Shown: positions 1 to 8,671, numbered from the stretch's first letter. The stretch: DNA of 64,000 nucleotides from Isoptericola sp. BMS4 (GCF_011634835.1 NZ_SIRP01000001.1:2046034-2110033); one strand, 5' to 3'. Notes: generated by a model not told the origin, from the sequence alone. Made by a program: numbers and translations.

Positions 1-1953
1 CAGGGCGCGGTCCACGGCCGCGCCCACGACCTCGTCCTCACCCTCGTCCTCGCCCAGCCCGACCGGGACGAGCTCGAGCGCGCCGTCGACCTCGCGGGCC
101 GCGGTGAGCTCGGAGACGGGCAGGCCCGCGGCGGCCGCCATGCGCTGGGCCGCGTCCGCCACGGCGGCGGGGGTGCGATAGCTCACGGTGAGCTCGGCGA
201 GGCGCCACGAGTCCCGCAGCACCTCGCCGAGCGCGGCCGCCCAGGACCGCGCGCCGGCGGCGGACGACGTCTGGGCGACGTCGCCGACGATCGTCATCGA
301 CCGGGTCGGGACGCGGCGCGCGAGCATCCGCCACGCCATCGGGGAGAGCTCCTGCGCCTCGTCCACCACGACGTGGCCGTACGTCCACGTCCGGTCCGAC
401 GCGGCGCGCTCGGCGGTGGTCAGACGCGGGCCGGTCTGCTCGAACCGCGACGCCAATGTCTCCGCGTCGACCAGGCCGCCGCCGGCGCCGCTGGACTCGA
501 GCACCGAGCGGGCGTACTCGACCTGGGCGGCGCGCTCGGCCTCGGCGGCCCGGTCCTGCGCGCGGGCCAGCGAGTCGTCCTCGCCCAGGAGCTCCGCGGC
601 CTCGTCCAGCAGCGGCACGTCGGACTCGGTCCAGGCGGCGTCGGGGTCGCGGCGCAGGGCGGCGCGCTCGTCGTCGGTGAGCTCGGGTGCGGCCTCGGCG
701 AGCCGGTGCGGCTTGGCGAACAGGTCGGCGACGAGCCGCTCGGGGGTGAGGGGGAACCACGCGAGGTTGAGGGCGACCCGCACGTCCCGGTGCGCGCGCA
801 GCTCCGCCGTGAACGCCGCCGCCTCCTCGGGCGACAGGTCGCCGTCGGCGTCGCGCCGCTGGTCGACCAGGCGCGAGAGCATCTCGCGCACGAAGGTCGT
901 GCGCGCCTCGTTGTGCGGCTTGTGCGTCCGCCGGGCGCGGGCGATCGCGTCGCGGACGTCGCGCCTGCGGACGACGACGTCGTGGCCGTCGACCCGCACC
1001 GCGACGTCGGCCGCGGGGACCCGCTGGCGCGCGCGCACCGCGCGCCGGATGGCCGCCTGCCACGTCAGCCGCCCCTTGAGGCGGGCCACCAGCCCGTGGT
1101 CGGTCGCCGTGGCGCGCACCCCCGGGACGAGCTCGCCGACGGTGGTGGACACGACCCCGGTCTCGCCCAGGGAGGGCAGCACCTGGTCGATGTAGCGCAG
1201 GAAGGCGCGGCTCGGGCCCACGAGCAGCACGCCGCGGCGCTCCAGCAGCCGCCGGTGCGCGTAGAGCAGGTAGGCGGCGCGGTGCAGCGCGACGGCGGTC
1301 TTGCCGGTGCCCGGGCCGCCCTGCACGACCAGGGCGCCCGCGAGGTCGGCCCGGATGATGCGGTCCTGCTCGGCCTGGATCGTGGACACGATGTCCGTCA
1401 TGCGGCCGGTGCGCCGCGTCGCGAGGGACGCGAGGAGGGCTCCCTCGCCCGACAGCGACGACGCCGACAGCTGCCCGTCGCTGTCGGGCACGGCCCCGTC
1501 GGAGGCCAGGGCGTCGAGGTCGAGCACCTCGTCCTCGACGCCGGCGACGGTGCGGCCGGTGGTCACGAGGTGCCGTCGCCGGCGCACGTCGCCGGGGTGC
1601 AGCGCGGTCGCCCGGTAGAAGGCGGTGGCCGCGGGAGCGCGCCAGTCGGTGAGGAGGGAGCGGTGCGCCTCGTCGGCGAGGCCGACGCGGCCGACGTACC
1701 GCGTGGTGCCGCCGTCGAGGTCGAGCCGGCCGAAGACGAGGCGGTCCTCCACCGCGTCGAGCTGGGCGGCGCGGTCCTCGTACAGCGTCGCGAACGCGTC
1801 GCGCTCGCTGCGGTTCTGCGGTGAGCCGGTCGGGCCCGAGCGCCGCACGTCGGCGAGGCGCTCGCGCGCCAGGTCCCGCAGCTCGTCCAGCCTGCCGTAG
1901 AGGCGGTCGACCACCGCCTGCTCGCGCGCCAGCTCGTCCTGCCTGCCCGCCAC
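1..1953 (-). CDS. helR: HelR/HelD-type RNA polymerase-recycling ATPase (3' end outside window)
   Basis: Superfamily 1 (UvrD-like) ATPase of the actinobacterial HelR class, which removes RNA polymerase from stalled complexes and in some species displaces rifamycins. At least 651 residues are visible; the frame is still open at base 1, so the C-terminus is missing (such proteins are usually about 700 residues or more). The N-terminus has the charged helical arm followed by the HelR-typical stretch with YVGRVGLADE and DWRAPAATAFYRAT. Walker A GGPGTGKT lies near residues 211-218 and Walker B DEAQE at 531-535. The GTG start at 1953 is chosen because GGGAGG precedes it by a few bases; an ATG four bases upstream is out of frame. 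It is divergent from the signalling cluster. No rifamycin-associated element (GGGGCTTG-type repeat) was seen upstream, so rifamycin induction is not supported. Family assignment is confident; the specific role is inferred. Confidence 0.87.
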   Translation of the reverse strand, partial: MAGRQDELAREQAVVDRLYGRLDELRDLARERLADVRRSGPTGSPQNRSERDAFATLYEDRAAQLDAVEDRLVFGRLDLDGGTTRYVGRVGLADEAHRSLLTDWRAPAATAFYRATALHPGDVRRRRHLVTTGRTVAGVEDEVLDLDALASDGAVPDSDGQLSASSLSGEGALLASLATRRTGRMTDIVSTIQAEQDRIIRADLAGALVVQGGPGTGKTAVALHRAAYLLYAHRRLLERRGVLLVGPSRAFLRYIDQVLPSLGETGVVSTTVGELVPGVRATATDHGLVARLKGRLTWQAAIRRAVRARQRVPAADVAVRVDGHDVVVRRRDVRDAIARARRTHKPHNEARTTFVREMLSRLVDQRRDADGDLSPEEAAAFTAELRAHRDVRVALNLAWFPLTPERLVADLFAKPHRLAEAAPELTDDERAALRRDPDAAWTESDVPLLDEAAELLGEDDSLARAQDRAAEAERAAQVEYARSVLESSGAGGGLVDAETLASRFEQTGPRLTTAERAASDRTWTYGHVVVDEAQELSPMAWRMLARRVPTRSMTIVGDVAQTSSAAGARSWAAALGEVLRDSWRLAELTVSYRTPAAVADAAQRMAAAAGLPVSELTAAREVDGALELVPVGLGEDEGEDEVVGAAVDRAL

Positions 1954-2143
1954 GCATCCTCCCTGCGTCCTGATGACGTCGCAGCGTCCCACCGCGCACG
2001 TGTGCCGCGGCGGCGCTGCGGCGGACCATCATCGCAGACCTGGCGGACGGCCGGGACATCCGCGCCCCGTGCCGCCCGGCCGCGGGCGGGCGGATCGGGC
2101 GACGCGCCGGTCGGCCCCCGGGCTCCCGAGGCCCGCCGAGGAC

Positions 2144-2149
2144 TAGGAT
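2144..2149 (+). promoter_or_regulatory. -10 hexamer TAGGAT, probable leaderless start
   Basis: TAGGAT ends 8 nt before the ATG at 2158, and there is no convincing ribosome-binding site. The transcript would therefore begin at or next to the start codon. The same arrangement recurs at nine other genes in this window. Confidence 0.6.
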
Positions 2150-2157
2150 CGAGCCCC

Positions 2158-3651
2158 ATGAGCAGCGGCGACGTCCGACACACCAGGGCCGTCGGCCCGG
2201 TCGAGGACGCGACGTCGGTCGTGCTGCTCGTGGAGGACGACGACGCCGACGCCCTGCTGGTGACCGAGCTGCTCGACGACGCGGGCGTGAGGGTGGAGCT
2301 GCGCCGGGCGCACACCGTCGCCGAGGCCGTGGACGCGCTGGCCCGCACGCGCCCCGTGCCGGCGTCCCCGCAGCTCTCGCGCGAGGCGGGTGCGCTGGCC
2401 GACGGGCCCGCGCCCGGCTCGCCGGTCGACTGCGTGCTGCTCGACCTGGGGCTGCCCGACGCCGTGGGGCTGACCGCCGTCGAGCGGCTCCGTGCCGCGG
2501 CGGAGCAGGTCCACGACGTGCCGGCGCTCGTCGTGCTGACCGGCCACGCCGGCACCGACCAGGGGCTGGCCGCCGTCGCGGCGGGCGCCGACGACTACCT
2601 CGTCAAGGGGGAGACGGACGCCGACCTCCTCGGCCGGTCGCTCCGGTACGCGCTGCAGCGGCGCCGGTCGGCCGCGCAGCAGCGCGCCCTGTACCGCAGC
2701 GCGGTCCGCGCGGAGGAGACTGCCCGCCTGGAGCGGGCCCTGCTGCCCAAGCCCCTGGTCGCCGACGAGAAGCTGTCGGTCATGGTGGGCTACCTGCCCG
2801 GCGGCGAGGGGCTGCTCGGCGGCGACTTCTTCGACACCGTGGAGCAGCCGGACGGCACCGTCCTGTCCGTCGTCGGCGACGTGGCGGGGCACGGGCCCGA
2901 CGAGGCCGCGCTCGGGGCCACGCTGCGCACGGCCTGGCGGACGCTCGTGCTGACCGGCACCCCGCCGCAGGTCGTGCTCGGGCACCTGGAGCAGGTGCTG
3001 CTGACGGAGCGGGCCCGCCGCGAGGTCTTCGTGACGCTGTGCCAGGTGGTGGTGGCGCCCGACCGCCGGGCCGTCGACGTGTACCTGGCGGGCCACCTGC
3101 CTCCGCTCCTGATCACCGGGCCGGCCGGCGAGGTCCGCTGCGAGTCGGTGCCGCCGGTGACCCGTGGCCGGGCGCTCGGGGTGCCCGTCGAGGGCGGCTG
3201 GGACGCGCACCGCATCGCCGTCGACGGGCCGTTCTCGCTCATGCTCTACACGGACGGTCTGGTCGAGGCGGAGGTCGCCGCCGCCCGGGAGGCCCCGGAC
3301 GGCATCGGAGCGGACGCCGTGGCGCTCGCGGCCCTGCACGGCAACGGGAGCAAGGTCGGCGAGAGCAGCAAGGACGGCACGGACGCCGAGCCGCGCCCGC
3401 CCGGACCGATGCGCCGCCGTACCCCGCGCCTGGGACAGGCCGGGCTCCACGCGCTCGTCAGCGACGACCTGGCCCGGCACGGGATCTCGGGCGTGGTCGA
3501 GCGCGTGCTGCGCGAGGTGCGGACGCTGCACGGCGGGCCGCTGGGTGACGACGCCGCGCTGCTCGTGGTCGGGTGGTCCGGGCCCGGTGACACGAGCCCG
3601 GGCGTCCGGTCGTCGACGCTGGCGGACTCCGCGGAGTGGGGGCGCGCGTGA
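2158..3651 (+). CDS. Response regulator with PP2C-type (SpoIIE/RsbU) phosphatase output
   Basis: Predicted cytoplasmic serine/threonine phosphatase switched by a receiver domain; 497 residues. Residues about 20-165 form a receiver: acidic patch VEDDDAD, phospho-acceptor D96 in LLDLGLPD, and switch lysine in YLVKGE. A helical linker with the RsbU-like signature ERALLPKPL follows. The C-terminal PP2C/SpoIIE domain carries GGDFFD, VGDVAGHG and LYTDGLVEA as metal-binding motifs, and ends with LGDDAALLVV. A charged low-complexity insert (about residues 375-425, GNGSKVGESSKDG...) interrupts the end of the phosphatase. Such proteins normally dephosphorylate an anti-sigma-factor antagonist, but no antagonist or anti-sigma gene lies alongside. 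The ATG at 2158 is chosen because of the -10 just before it. The stop overlaps the start of the kinase gene (GTGA), so the two are probably co-translated. Confidence 0.88.
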   Translation: MSSGDVRHTRAVGPVEDATSVVLLVEDDDADALLVTELLDDAGVRVELRRAHTVAEAVDALARTRPVPASPQLSREAGALADGPAPGSPVDCVLLDLGLPDAVGLTAVERLRAAAEQVHDVPALVVLTGHAGTDQGLAAVAAGADDYLVKGETDADLLGRSLRYALQRRRSAAQQRALYRSAVRAEETARLERALLPKPLVADEKLSVMVGYLPGGEGLLGGDFFDTVEQPDGTVLSVVGDVAGHGPDEAALGATLRTAWRTLVLTGTPPQVVLGHLEQVLLTERARREVFVTLCQVVVAPDRRAVDVYLAGHLPPLLITGPAGEVRCESVPPVTRGRALGVPVEGGWDAHRIAVDGPFSLMLYTDGLVEAEVAAAREAPDGIGADAVALAALHGNGSKVGESSKDGTDAEPRPPGPMRRRTPRLGQAGLHALVSDDLARHGISGVVERVLREVRTLHGGPLGDDAALLVVGWSGPGDTSPGVRSSTLADSAEWGRA

Positions 3652-4913
3652 GCCGGGTCCGGAGCATGCGGGACACCGTGCGGCGGGTGCTGCTGGTCGT
3701 CGGCGCGGTCCTGCTGCTGGCGCTGTGCATGGCGCTGGTCGCCGTCGAGCGTGCCCTGAGCCTGCTGCAGGACGACGCGCCCGACGGCGCGATCGCGTCG
3801 GCCCGGCTGTGGAACGAGCTGCTGCTCGTCGTGGTGCTGGTGCTCGTCGCGCTCGTGGTCGTCGTGGGGACGCTCGGCTGGCGGGCCCTGCACCGGAGGG
3901 TGACCGACCCGCTGGAGCGCCTCGCGGTGTCGGTGCGGGAGGCCAGCACGGGCGCGCACGAGCGCGAGGTGCGCGTGGAGTCGCTGGGCGCCGGCACCGG
4001 GCCGGTCGCCGCCGAGGTGGTGGCGCTCGCCACGGACGTCGAGCAGATGCGGCGCGAGCTGGTGCAGCAGGTGGCCGAGGTGCGCGAGTCGCACGAGGAG
4101 ACGGAGCACGCCCGTGCCCAGCTCGCTGCCCAGGCCAGGGAGCTCGCGCGGTCCAACCGGGACCTCGAGCAGTTCGCCTACGTGGCGTCCCACGACCTGC
4201 AGGAGCCGCTGCGCAAGGTGGCGAGCTTCACCCAGCTGCTGCAGAAGCGGTACGGCGACCAGCTCGACGACCGCGCGGACCAGTACATCGCCTTCGCGGT
4301 CGACGGGGCCCGTCGCATGCAGCGACTCATCCAGGACCTGCTCAGCTTCTCGCGCGTGGGGCGCTCCGGCGGCCCCGTGACCGACGTCGACCTCGCCGCG
4401 GTGCTGACCCAGGTGCTCCACGACCTGGACGCGCGCGTCGTGGAGACCGGGGCGCGGGTGACGCACGGCCCGCTGCCCGTGGTGCGCGGCGAGCGCGGCC
4501 TGCTGGCCATGCTGCTCGCGAACGTCGTCGGCAACGCGCTGAAGTTCCGCGACCCCGACCGGCCCCCGCGCGTCCACGTGGCGGCCCGGCGGGTCACCGC
4601 GGCCGAGGCGGCCGCGGAGGCCCCGGACGACCGGAGGGACGGGCCGGACTGGTGGGAGCTCTCGTGCACGGACAACGGGATCGGCATCGACCCGCAGTAC
4701 GCGGAGCGGGTCTTCGTCATCTTCCAGCGCCTGCACCCGAAGGAGGTCTACTCCGGCACGGGGATCGGCCTGGCCCTGGTCAAGCGCGTCGTGGAGCACC
4801 ACGGCGGGCGGGTGTGGCTGGAGCCGGCCGAGCACGACGGCGTGCGCGAGGGCACCGTGGTGCGCTGGACGCTCCCCGCGGGCGGGACTGCGCCCGGCGA
4901 CGACGTCGGCTAG
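3648..4913 (+). CDS. Membrane sensor histidine kinase (HAMP, HisKA, HATPase; bacteriophytochrome-like core)
   Basis: Sensor kinase of 421 residues. Two transmembrane segments near the N-terminus (VLLVVGAVLLLALCMALVAV and a second at about residues 50-75) bracket a short external loop of about 20 residues, too small for a classical ligand domain. A HAMP-like linker and an acidic coiled coil follow (about 85-170). The dimerisation/phospho-acceptor helix has VASHDLQEPLRKV with H182. The ATPase domain shows LLANVVGNALKF, DNGIGID and GTGIGLALVKRVV boxes. The HDLQEPLRKV form is typical of phytochrome-type kinases that phosphorylate small CheY-like partners, as the gene at 5026 would be. GTG at 3648 overlaps the upstream stop and has a GGAGTGGGGG ribosome site; an in-frame GTG at 3636 is possible. 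Confidence 0.88.
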   Translation: MSRVRSMRDTVRRVLLVVGAVLLLALCMALVAVERALSLLQDDAPDGAIASARLWNELLLVVVLVLVALVVVVGTLGWRALHRRVTDPLERLAVSVREASTGAHEREVRVESLGAGTGPVAAEVVALATDVEQMRRELVQQVAEVRESHEETEHARAQLAAQARELARSNRDLEQFAYVASHDLQEPLRKVASFTQLLQKRYGDQLDDRADQYIAFAVDGARRMQRLIQDLLSFSRVGRSGGPVTDVDLAAVLTQVLHDLDARVVETGARVTHGPLPVVRGERGLLAMLLANVVGNALKFRDPDRPPRVHVAARRVTAAEAAAEAPDDRRDGPDWWELSCTDNGIGIDPQYAERVFVIFQRLHPKEVYSGTGIGLALVKRVVEHHGGRVWLEPAEHDGVREGTVVRWTLPAGGTAPGDDVG

Positions 4914-5025
4914 GCTCGGGCGCGCGGCCGGATCTAGCGGCTGACCTGGGACGACGTGCCCGCGCGCGGGGGTCCGGGCGTCGTCGCCGGCCGGTGACGA
5001 CGGGCCGGAACGGGGAGGAACGAGC

Positions 5026-5466
5026 ATGTCGGAGCAGCAGACGGGGATCGAGGTCCTCCTGGTCGAGGACGACCCGGGCGACGTGCTCATGACGCGGGAG
5101 GCGTTCGAGGAGCACAAGGTGGCCAACCGCCTGTCGGTGGTCTCCGACGGCGTGAGCGCGATGGCGTTCCTGCGCCGCGAGGGCGAGCACGCCGACGCGC
5201 CCCGGCCGGACCTGGTGCTGCTGGACCTCAACCTGCCGCGGATGGACGGCCGCGAGGTGCTCGCGGCCGTCAAGGCCGACGAGGAGCTGCGGCACATCCC
5301 CGTCGTGGTGCTCACCACGTCCGAGGCCGAGGAGGACGTGCTGCGCTCGTACTCGCTGCACGCGAACGCCTACGTCACGAAGCCGGTGGACTTCGAGCGC
5401 TTCATCGAGGTGGTCCGCCAGATCGACGACTTCTTCGTCAGCGTGGTGCGCCTCCCGCGTCGCTGA
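5026..5466 (+). CDS. Single-domain response regulator (Rcp1-like receiver)
   Basis: A 146-residue stand-alone CheY-type receiver with no output domain. It shows the acidic pair in LLVEDDPGD, phospho-acceptor D67 in [12 protein letters not shown], threonines in VVVLTTSE, and switch lysine in YVTKPVDF. The sequence [23 protein letters not shown] is close to Rcp1-type regulators paired with phytochrome-like kinases. The GGGAGG site before the ATG supports the start. It sits 112 bases after the kinase gene; a TAGGCT hexamer overlapping the kinase stop codon (4911-4916) could start a separate transcript with a leader of about 100 nt. It probably takes phosphate from the neighbouring kinase and may relay to or compete with the PP2C protein; this is inferred from position. 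Confidence 0.9.
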   Translation: MSEQQTGIEVLLVEDDPGDVLMTREAFEEHKVANRLSVVSDGVSAMAFLRREGEHADAPRPDLVLLDLNLPRMDGREVLAAVKADEELRHIPVVVLTTSEAEEDVLRSYSLHANAYVTKPVDFERFIEVVRQIDDFFVSVVRLPRR

Positions 5467-5581
5467 ACCCGACCTCGCCGACGGTGACGGCCCGGGAAGG
5501 ATCCGGCGCCGGTCGTGGTTGTGATCGGTGCGGGCAGGGTGCCCGCGGTGCCGACAGGCATCCTGGCGAGGAGGACGGGCT

Positions 5582-6514
5582 TTGCTGGACCCGCAGGGGA
5601 TCTACGAGGTCGACGAGGACGCGGTCGAGCGCGCCGGGCTGGCCGAGCACGACGCGCAGGGCGCGTCGGGCCCGGTGCTGCTGCACGCCGTGACGGGGTT
5701 CGTGGACGCCGGGGCGGCCGGCGAGATCGCCGTCGAGCACCTGGTCGAGGACCTGGACACGACCCGGCTGGTGACCTTCGACGTGGACCAGCTGCTCGAC
5801 TACCGGTCCAAGCGCGCGGCGATGACGTTCGACTCGGACCGGTGGTCCGGGTACACCGAGCCGTTCCTCGCGGTCGACCACGTCGTGGACCCGGAGGGCA
5901 CCGGCTTCCTGCTCCTGCACGGGGCGGAGCCCGACCTGCAGTGGGAGCGGGTGGTGGCCGCGGTCAAGCAGCTGGTCGACCGCTTCGGGGTCTCCCTCAC
6001 CGTCGGGTTCCACGGCATCCCGATGGGCGTCCCGCACACCCGGCCCCTGACGCTGACGGCGCACGCCACCCGCTCCGGCCTGGTGGACGACTACACGTCG
6101 TACCTCGGCACCGTGCGGGTGCCCGGTTCGCTGCCCGCCCTGCTGGAGTACCGCCTGGGCGAGGCGGGTCACGACGCGCTCGGGTTCACCGTCCACGTGC
6201 CGCACTACCTGGCCCAGTCCCGCTACACCCCGGCCGCCGTCGTGGCCCTGCAGCACGTGGAGCGCGCGACCGGGCTGGACCTCGCCACGGGCACCCTCGC
6301 CCCGGCGGCGGCGGACACGACGCTCGAGGTCGAGAAGCAGGTCGGGGAGTCGGAGGAGGTGTCAGCGGTCGTCAAGGCGCTCGAGGAGCAGTACGACGCG
6401 TTCACCCGCTCGGTGGGGCGCCCGAACCTCCTGGCCGAGCAGGCGCCGCTGCCGACGGCGGACGAGCTCGGGGCGGAGTTCGAGCGCTTCCTGGCGCAGC
6501 AGGGCGACGACTGA
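5582..6514 (+). CDS. PAC2 family (proteasome assembly chaperone-like) protein
   Basis: A 310-residue protein of the PAC2 family, found widely in actinobacteria next to or apart from proteasome genes; the bacterial role is not established. Typical features are the N-terminal hydrophobic segment [16 protein letters not shown], the strand [16 protein letters not shown], the loop [11 protein letters not shown], and the [14 protein letters not shown] segment near the middle. The C-terminus is a charged helical tail ([20 protein letters not shown]). The TTG at 5582 is chosen because GAGGAGG lies seven bases upstream; an alternative start further 5' would add residues unlike the family. No partner gene is adjacent. 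Confidence 0.82.
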   Translation: MLDPQGIYEVDEDAVERAGLAEHDAQGASGPVLLHAVTGFVDAGAAGEIAVEHLVEDLDTTRLVTFDVDQLLDYRSKRAAMTFDSDRWSGYTEPFLAVDHVVDPEGTGFLLLHGAEPDLQWERVVAAVKQLVDRFGVSLTVGFHGIPMGVPHTRPLTLTAHATRSGLVDDYTSYLGTVRVPGSLPALLEYRLGEAGHDALGFTVHVPHYLAQSRYTPAAVVALQHVERATGLDLATGTLAPAAADTTLEVEKQVGESEEVSAVVKALEEQYDAFTRSVGRPNLLAEQAPLPTADELGAEFERFLAQQGDD

Positions 6515-6764
6515 CCGGGTCGGCGTCCGTCCGGATCGTCCGGCGGTGTCCCGGACGGCCCGATGGTGTCGCTCGCGCGGGTCGTGGCGGTTCGACCGCA
6601 TGGCGATACGGTCCCTCGGAACCGTGGCGCCGGAACGTGGTCCGTGCCACACTTGCGGCGTTGCAGTGGCGGACCTTCGCAGGAACCGGCGTCGGGGGCT
6701 TTTGCAGCGACGGGCGGCCGTCCGGCGCGTCCGTGACTGTTGGACGGAAGGTCGAAGGATCAGC
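6515..6764 (+). promoter_or_regulatory. 250-base leader/promoter region of the cold-shock gene
   Basis: This gap lies between the PAC2 gene and cspA. It is less GC-rich near its end (TTTTGCAGCG, ACTGTTGGACGG) and could hold the promoter and the long untranslated leader usual for cold-shock genes. I could not identify a convincing -35/-10 pair or a defined RNA element. Confidence 0.25.
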
Positions 6765-6968
6765 ATGGCGCAGGGTTCTGTGAAGTGGTTCAACTCCGAG
6801 AAGGGCTACGGCTTCATCGCTCAGGACGGCGGCGGGGCCGACGTCTTCGTGCACTACTCGGCGATCCAGGCGCAGGGGTACCGCACGCTCGACGAGGCCC
6901 AGCGGGTCGAGTTCGAGATCACCCAGGGGCCGAAGGGGCCGCAGGCGGAGCAGGTCGTCCCGCTCTGA
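6765..6968 (+). CDS. cspA: Cold-shock protein, CspA family
   Basis: A complete 67-residue single cold-shock domain that binds single-stranded RNA and DNA and acts as an RNA chaperone. The two nucleic-acid-binding motifs are intact: KGYGFI (RNP1) and VFVHYSAI (RNP2). The N-terminal [18 protein letters not shown] is the family standard. The ATG is preceded by GAAGGA at normal spacing. It is a single-gene unit ended by the strong hairpin at 6989-7019, with the spermidine-synthase-like gene converging from the other side. Confidence 0.95.
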   Translation: MAQGSVKWFNSEKGYGFIAQDGGGADVFVHYSAIQAQGYRTLDEAQRVEFEITQGPKGPQAEQVVPL

Positions 6969-6988
6969 GCGGCCTGTTCCCCCGGTAC

Positions 6989-7019
6989 GAGGGCCGCGAC
7001 CCGGCGGGTCGCGGCCCTC
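6989..7019. terminator. Hairpin terminator between cspA and the convergent gene
   Basis: GAGGGCCGCGACCC and its exact complement form a 14-bp perfect stem with a 3-base loop. There is no T-run, as is common in high-GC actinobacteria. It lies between two converging genes and probably works in both directions. Confidence 0.75.
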
Positions 7020-7073
7020 GTCGCGTCCGGACACGATCCTGCCTGACCGGCCCGGTCCGCCCGACGAGCCCCG

Positions 7074-8045
7074 TCAGCCGGTGAGGCCGGCGAAGCGGGC
7101 GACGTCGTCCGCGACCAGCAGGTGGGCGGGGACGGGCAGCGTGCGCAGGGCTCGGGCGAGCGCCGCGTCGCGCAGGTCGGGCGCGTCCGGGCCGCCCGTG
7201 GCGTCCCCGGCGTCCTTGGCGTCGTCGGTCTCCTCGGCCGCCCCCGTCTCCGCGCTCCGTGCGTCGTCGGCGACCGGCGCCCGCACGGCGGCGAGCACGA
7301 CGTTGCCGTACCGCCGGCCCTTGAGGACGGCGGGCTCCGCGACCGCCCCGAGGCGCCCGGAGCCGACGGCCTCGGCGCCGAAGACGCCGGCGAGCGTCAC
7401 CAGCTCGCGCCGGGCGAGGTGGAGCGGCGGTCGGTCGGCGCAGTTGGCCAGCAGCAGGCCGCCCGGGCGCAGCACGCGGTGGGCCGCGGCGGCGAAGGCG
7501 TCGTCGGCGAGGTGGTCGGGCGTCCTGTCCCCGGCGAAGACGTCGCGCACCACGACGTCGAACGAGCCCGGGTGCAGGGTCTCGAGCGCGTGCCCGGCGT
7601 CGTCCGCCCGCAGCCGCAGCGCGGGGGAGCGCGGCAGGGCGAACCACGTGCGCGCGAGGTCGAGCAGGCGGGCGTCGACGTCGACGCCGAGCTGGCGCGA
7701 CCCCGGCCGCTCGTGGTCGAGGGCGCGGGCGAAGGCCGAGCCCGCGGCGCCCAGGTGGAGCACCCGCAGGGGGCCCGCAGGCAGCGCCGCGACGACGGCG
7801 GCCATCTGCTGCATGTACTCGAAGGCGAGGAACCCCGGGTCGGAGAGGTCCAGCGCCGAGCTGGGTACGCCGTTGACGTGCAGCGTCACGAGATGCGGGC
7901 GGTCGGGGTCCCGCTCGACCTCGGCCGTGCCGGTGTCGATCGCCACCGGGCCCTCCGGCAGTGTCGGTGCCTCGCGGGATCCTGGTGCACGGCGGCCGGG
8001 ACGGCGTTCCGGGCGGGCGGTGCCACGGCGGGAGGATCGGGCCAT
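7074..8045 (-). CDS. Spermidine synthase-like methyltransferase-fold protein
   Basis: A 323-residue protein with the nucleotide-binding fold of spermidine synthases. It shows VLHLGAAGSAFARAL (glycine-rich binding loop), GVDVDARLLDLAR (acidic residue after strand 2), FDVVVRDVFAGDRTP and HRVLRPGGLLLANC. An Ala/Asp-rich insert near residues 260-285 is low complexity. Many actinobacterial proteins of this kind have not been shown to make polyamines, so the call stays at fold level. The ATG at 8045 begins MARSSRRG and is preceded by GGGAGA; a longer upstream frame would run through the LexA box and is rejected. It is divergent from the HEPN-dinB operon and shares its short promoter region. Confidence 0.8.
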   Translation of the reverse strand: MARSSRRGTARPERRPGRRAPGSREAPTLPEGPVAIDTGTAEVERDPDRPHLVTLHVNGVPSSALDLSDPGFLAFEYMQQMAAVVAALPAGPLRVLHLGAAGSAFARALDHERPGSRQLGVDVDARLLDLARTWFALPRSPALRLRADDAGHALETLHPGSFDVVVRDVFAGDRTPDHLADDAFAAAAHRVLRPGGLLLANCADRPPLHLARRELVTLAGVFGAEAVGSGRLGAVAEPAVLKGRRYGNVVLAAVRAPVADDARSAETGAAEETDDAKDAGDATGGPDAPDLRDAALARALRTLPVPAHLLVADDVARFAGLTG

Positions 8046-8090
8046 GGCACCAGTCTCCCGTAGCGCGGGCCGGGCGTCGGTGACGAGCCG

Positions 8091-8120
8091 TTGACAGGGG
8101 TCGAACGCGTGTTCGACACT
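8091..8120 (+). promoter_or_regulatory. SOS-controlled promoter of the HEPN-dinB operon
   Basis: TTGACA at 8091-8096 is a consensus -35. GACACT at 8115-8120, 18 bases on, is a plausible -10. The LexA box at 8101-8116 fills the spacer, which is the expected position for repression. Confidence 0.65.
8101..8116. promoter_or_regulatory. LexA (SOS) box
   Basis: TCGAACGCGTGTTCGA matches the actinobacterial/Gram-positive LexA operator TCGAAC-RNNY-GTTCGA at every specified base. It sits between the two divergent start codons, 39 bases before the HEPN gene, and overlaps that gene's promoter. LexA bound here should repress the HEPN-dinB operon until DNA damage. Confidence 0.9.
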
Positions 8121-8154
8121 GAGCGGGAGACCGTGGAGCACGGAGGTGGGGACG

Positions 8155-8664
8155 ATGGCGGTTCGGGAGCCGGGACGGACGGCGGACCGGGTGTCGGGTC
8201 GTGGGGCGTCGCGGGTCGCGACGGCCCCCGTGCCGGTGCACCGGGGGCGGCCGGTCGTCGACCCGCAGGTGCGCCAGCTCCTGGCGCGGTCGGACGCAGA
8301 GCTGGTCGCCGCCACCGCGTCGGTGGACCCCGCCGAACGCTTCGTGCACGCCCACCTCGCGGCGCTGCGGGCCGCCGCGGCCGTCGTCGCGATGCGCGGC
8401 CGTCCCTCGCGGCGGTCCGGTGCCCGGTCGGTGTGGGAGATGCTCGCGCTGGTGGAGCCCGACCTCGCCGCGTGGTCGGGGTACTTCGCCTCCGGCGCCC
8501 GGCTGCGGGCGGCCGTCGACGCGGGGCGCTTCGACCAGGTGGACCCCCGGCGGGCCGCGGAGCTGGTGGCCTGCGCGGAGGACTTCCGGGACGAGGTCGG
8601 GATCCTCGTCGACCCGCAGGCCGGGTTCGCGAGGCCCCTCGACGTGGCGCCGGCGGCGTCGTGA
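8155..8664 (+). CDS. SAV_6107-type HEPN domain protein
   Basis: A 169-residue actinobacterial protein resembling the SAV_6107 HEPN family; its function is unknown. The body is a helical bundle with alternating Ala/Arg/Leu, including AERFVHAHLAALRAAAAVV and SVWEMLALVEPDLAAWSGYFASGARLRAAVD. I do not see the R-x4-6-H ribonuclease motif of toxin HEPN proteins, so it may be a binding rather than a cutting domain. The ATG at 8155 has GGAGGTGGG at good spacing; a GTG nine bases upstream is less well placed. It is the first gene after the LexA box, and dinB starts 7 bases after its stop, so the two are very likely one SOS operon. Confidence 0.82.
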   Translation: MAVREPGRTADRVSGRGASRVATAPVPVHRGRPVVDPQVRQLLARSDAELVAATASVDPAERFVHAHLAALRAAAAVVAMRGRPSRRSGARSVWEMLALVEPDLAAWSGYFASGARLRAAVDAGRFDQVDPRRAAELVACAEDFRDEVGILVDPQAGFARPLDVAPAAS

Positions 8665-8671
8665 GCCGGTC

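Noticed and set aside
38-2059. A 673-codon minus-strand frame over the HelR gene
   Set aside because: It is in the wrong frame; the frame starting at 1953 contains the Walker A and DEAQ motifs and the HelR-specific N-terminus.
4911-4916. TAGGCT over the histidine-kinase stop codon as a leaderless promoter
   Set aside because: No start codon lies 6-8 bases downstream. It could at most start a leadered transcript for the receiver gene at 5026, which has a good ribosome site.
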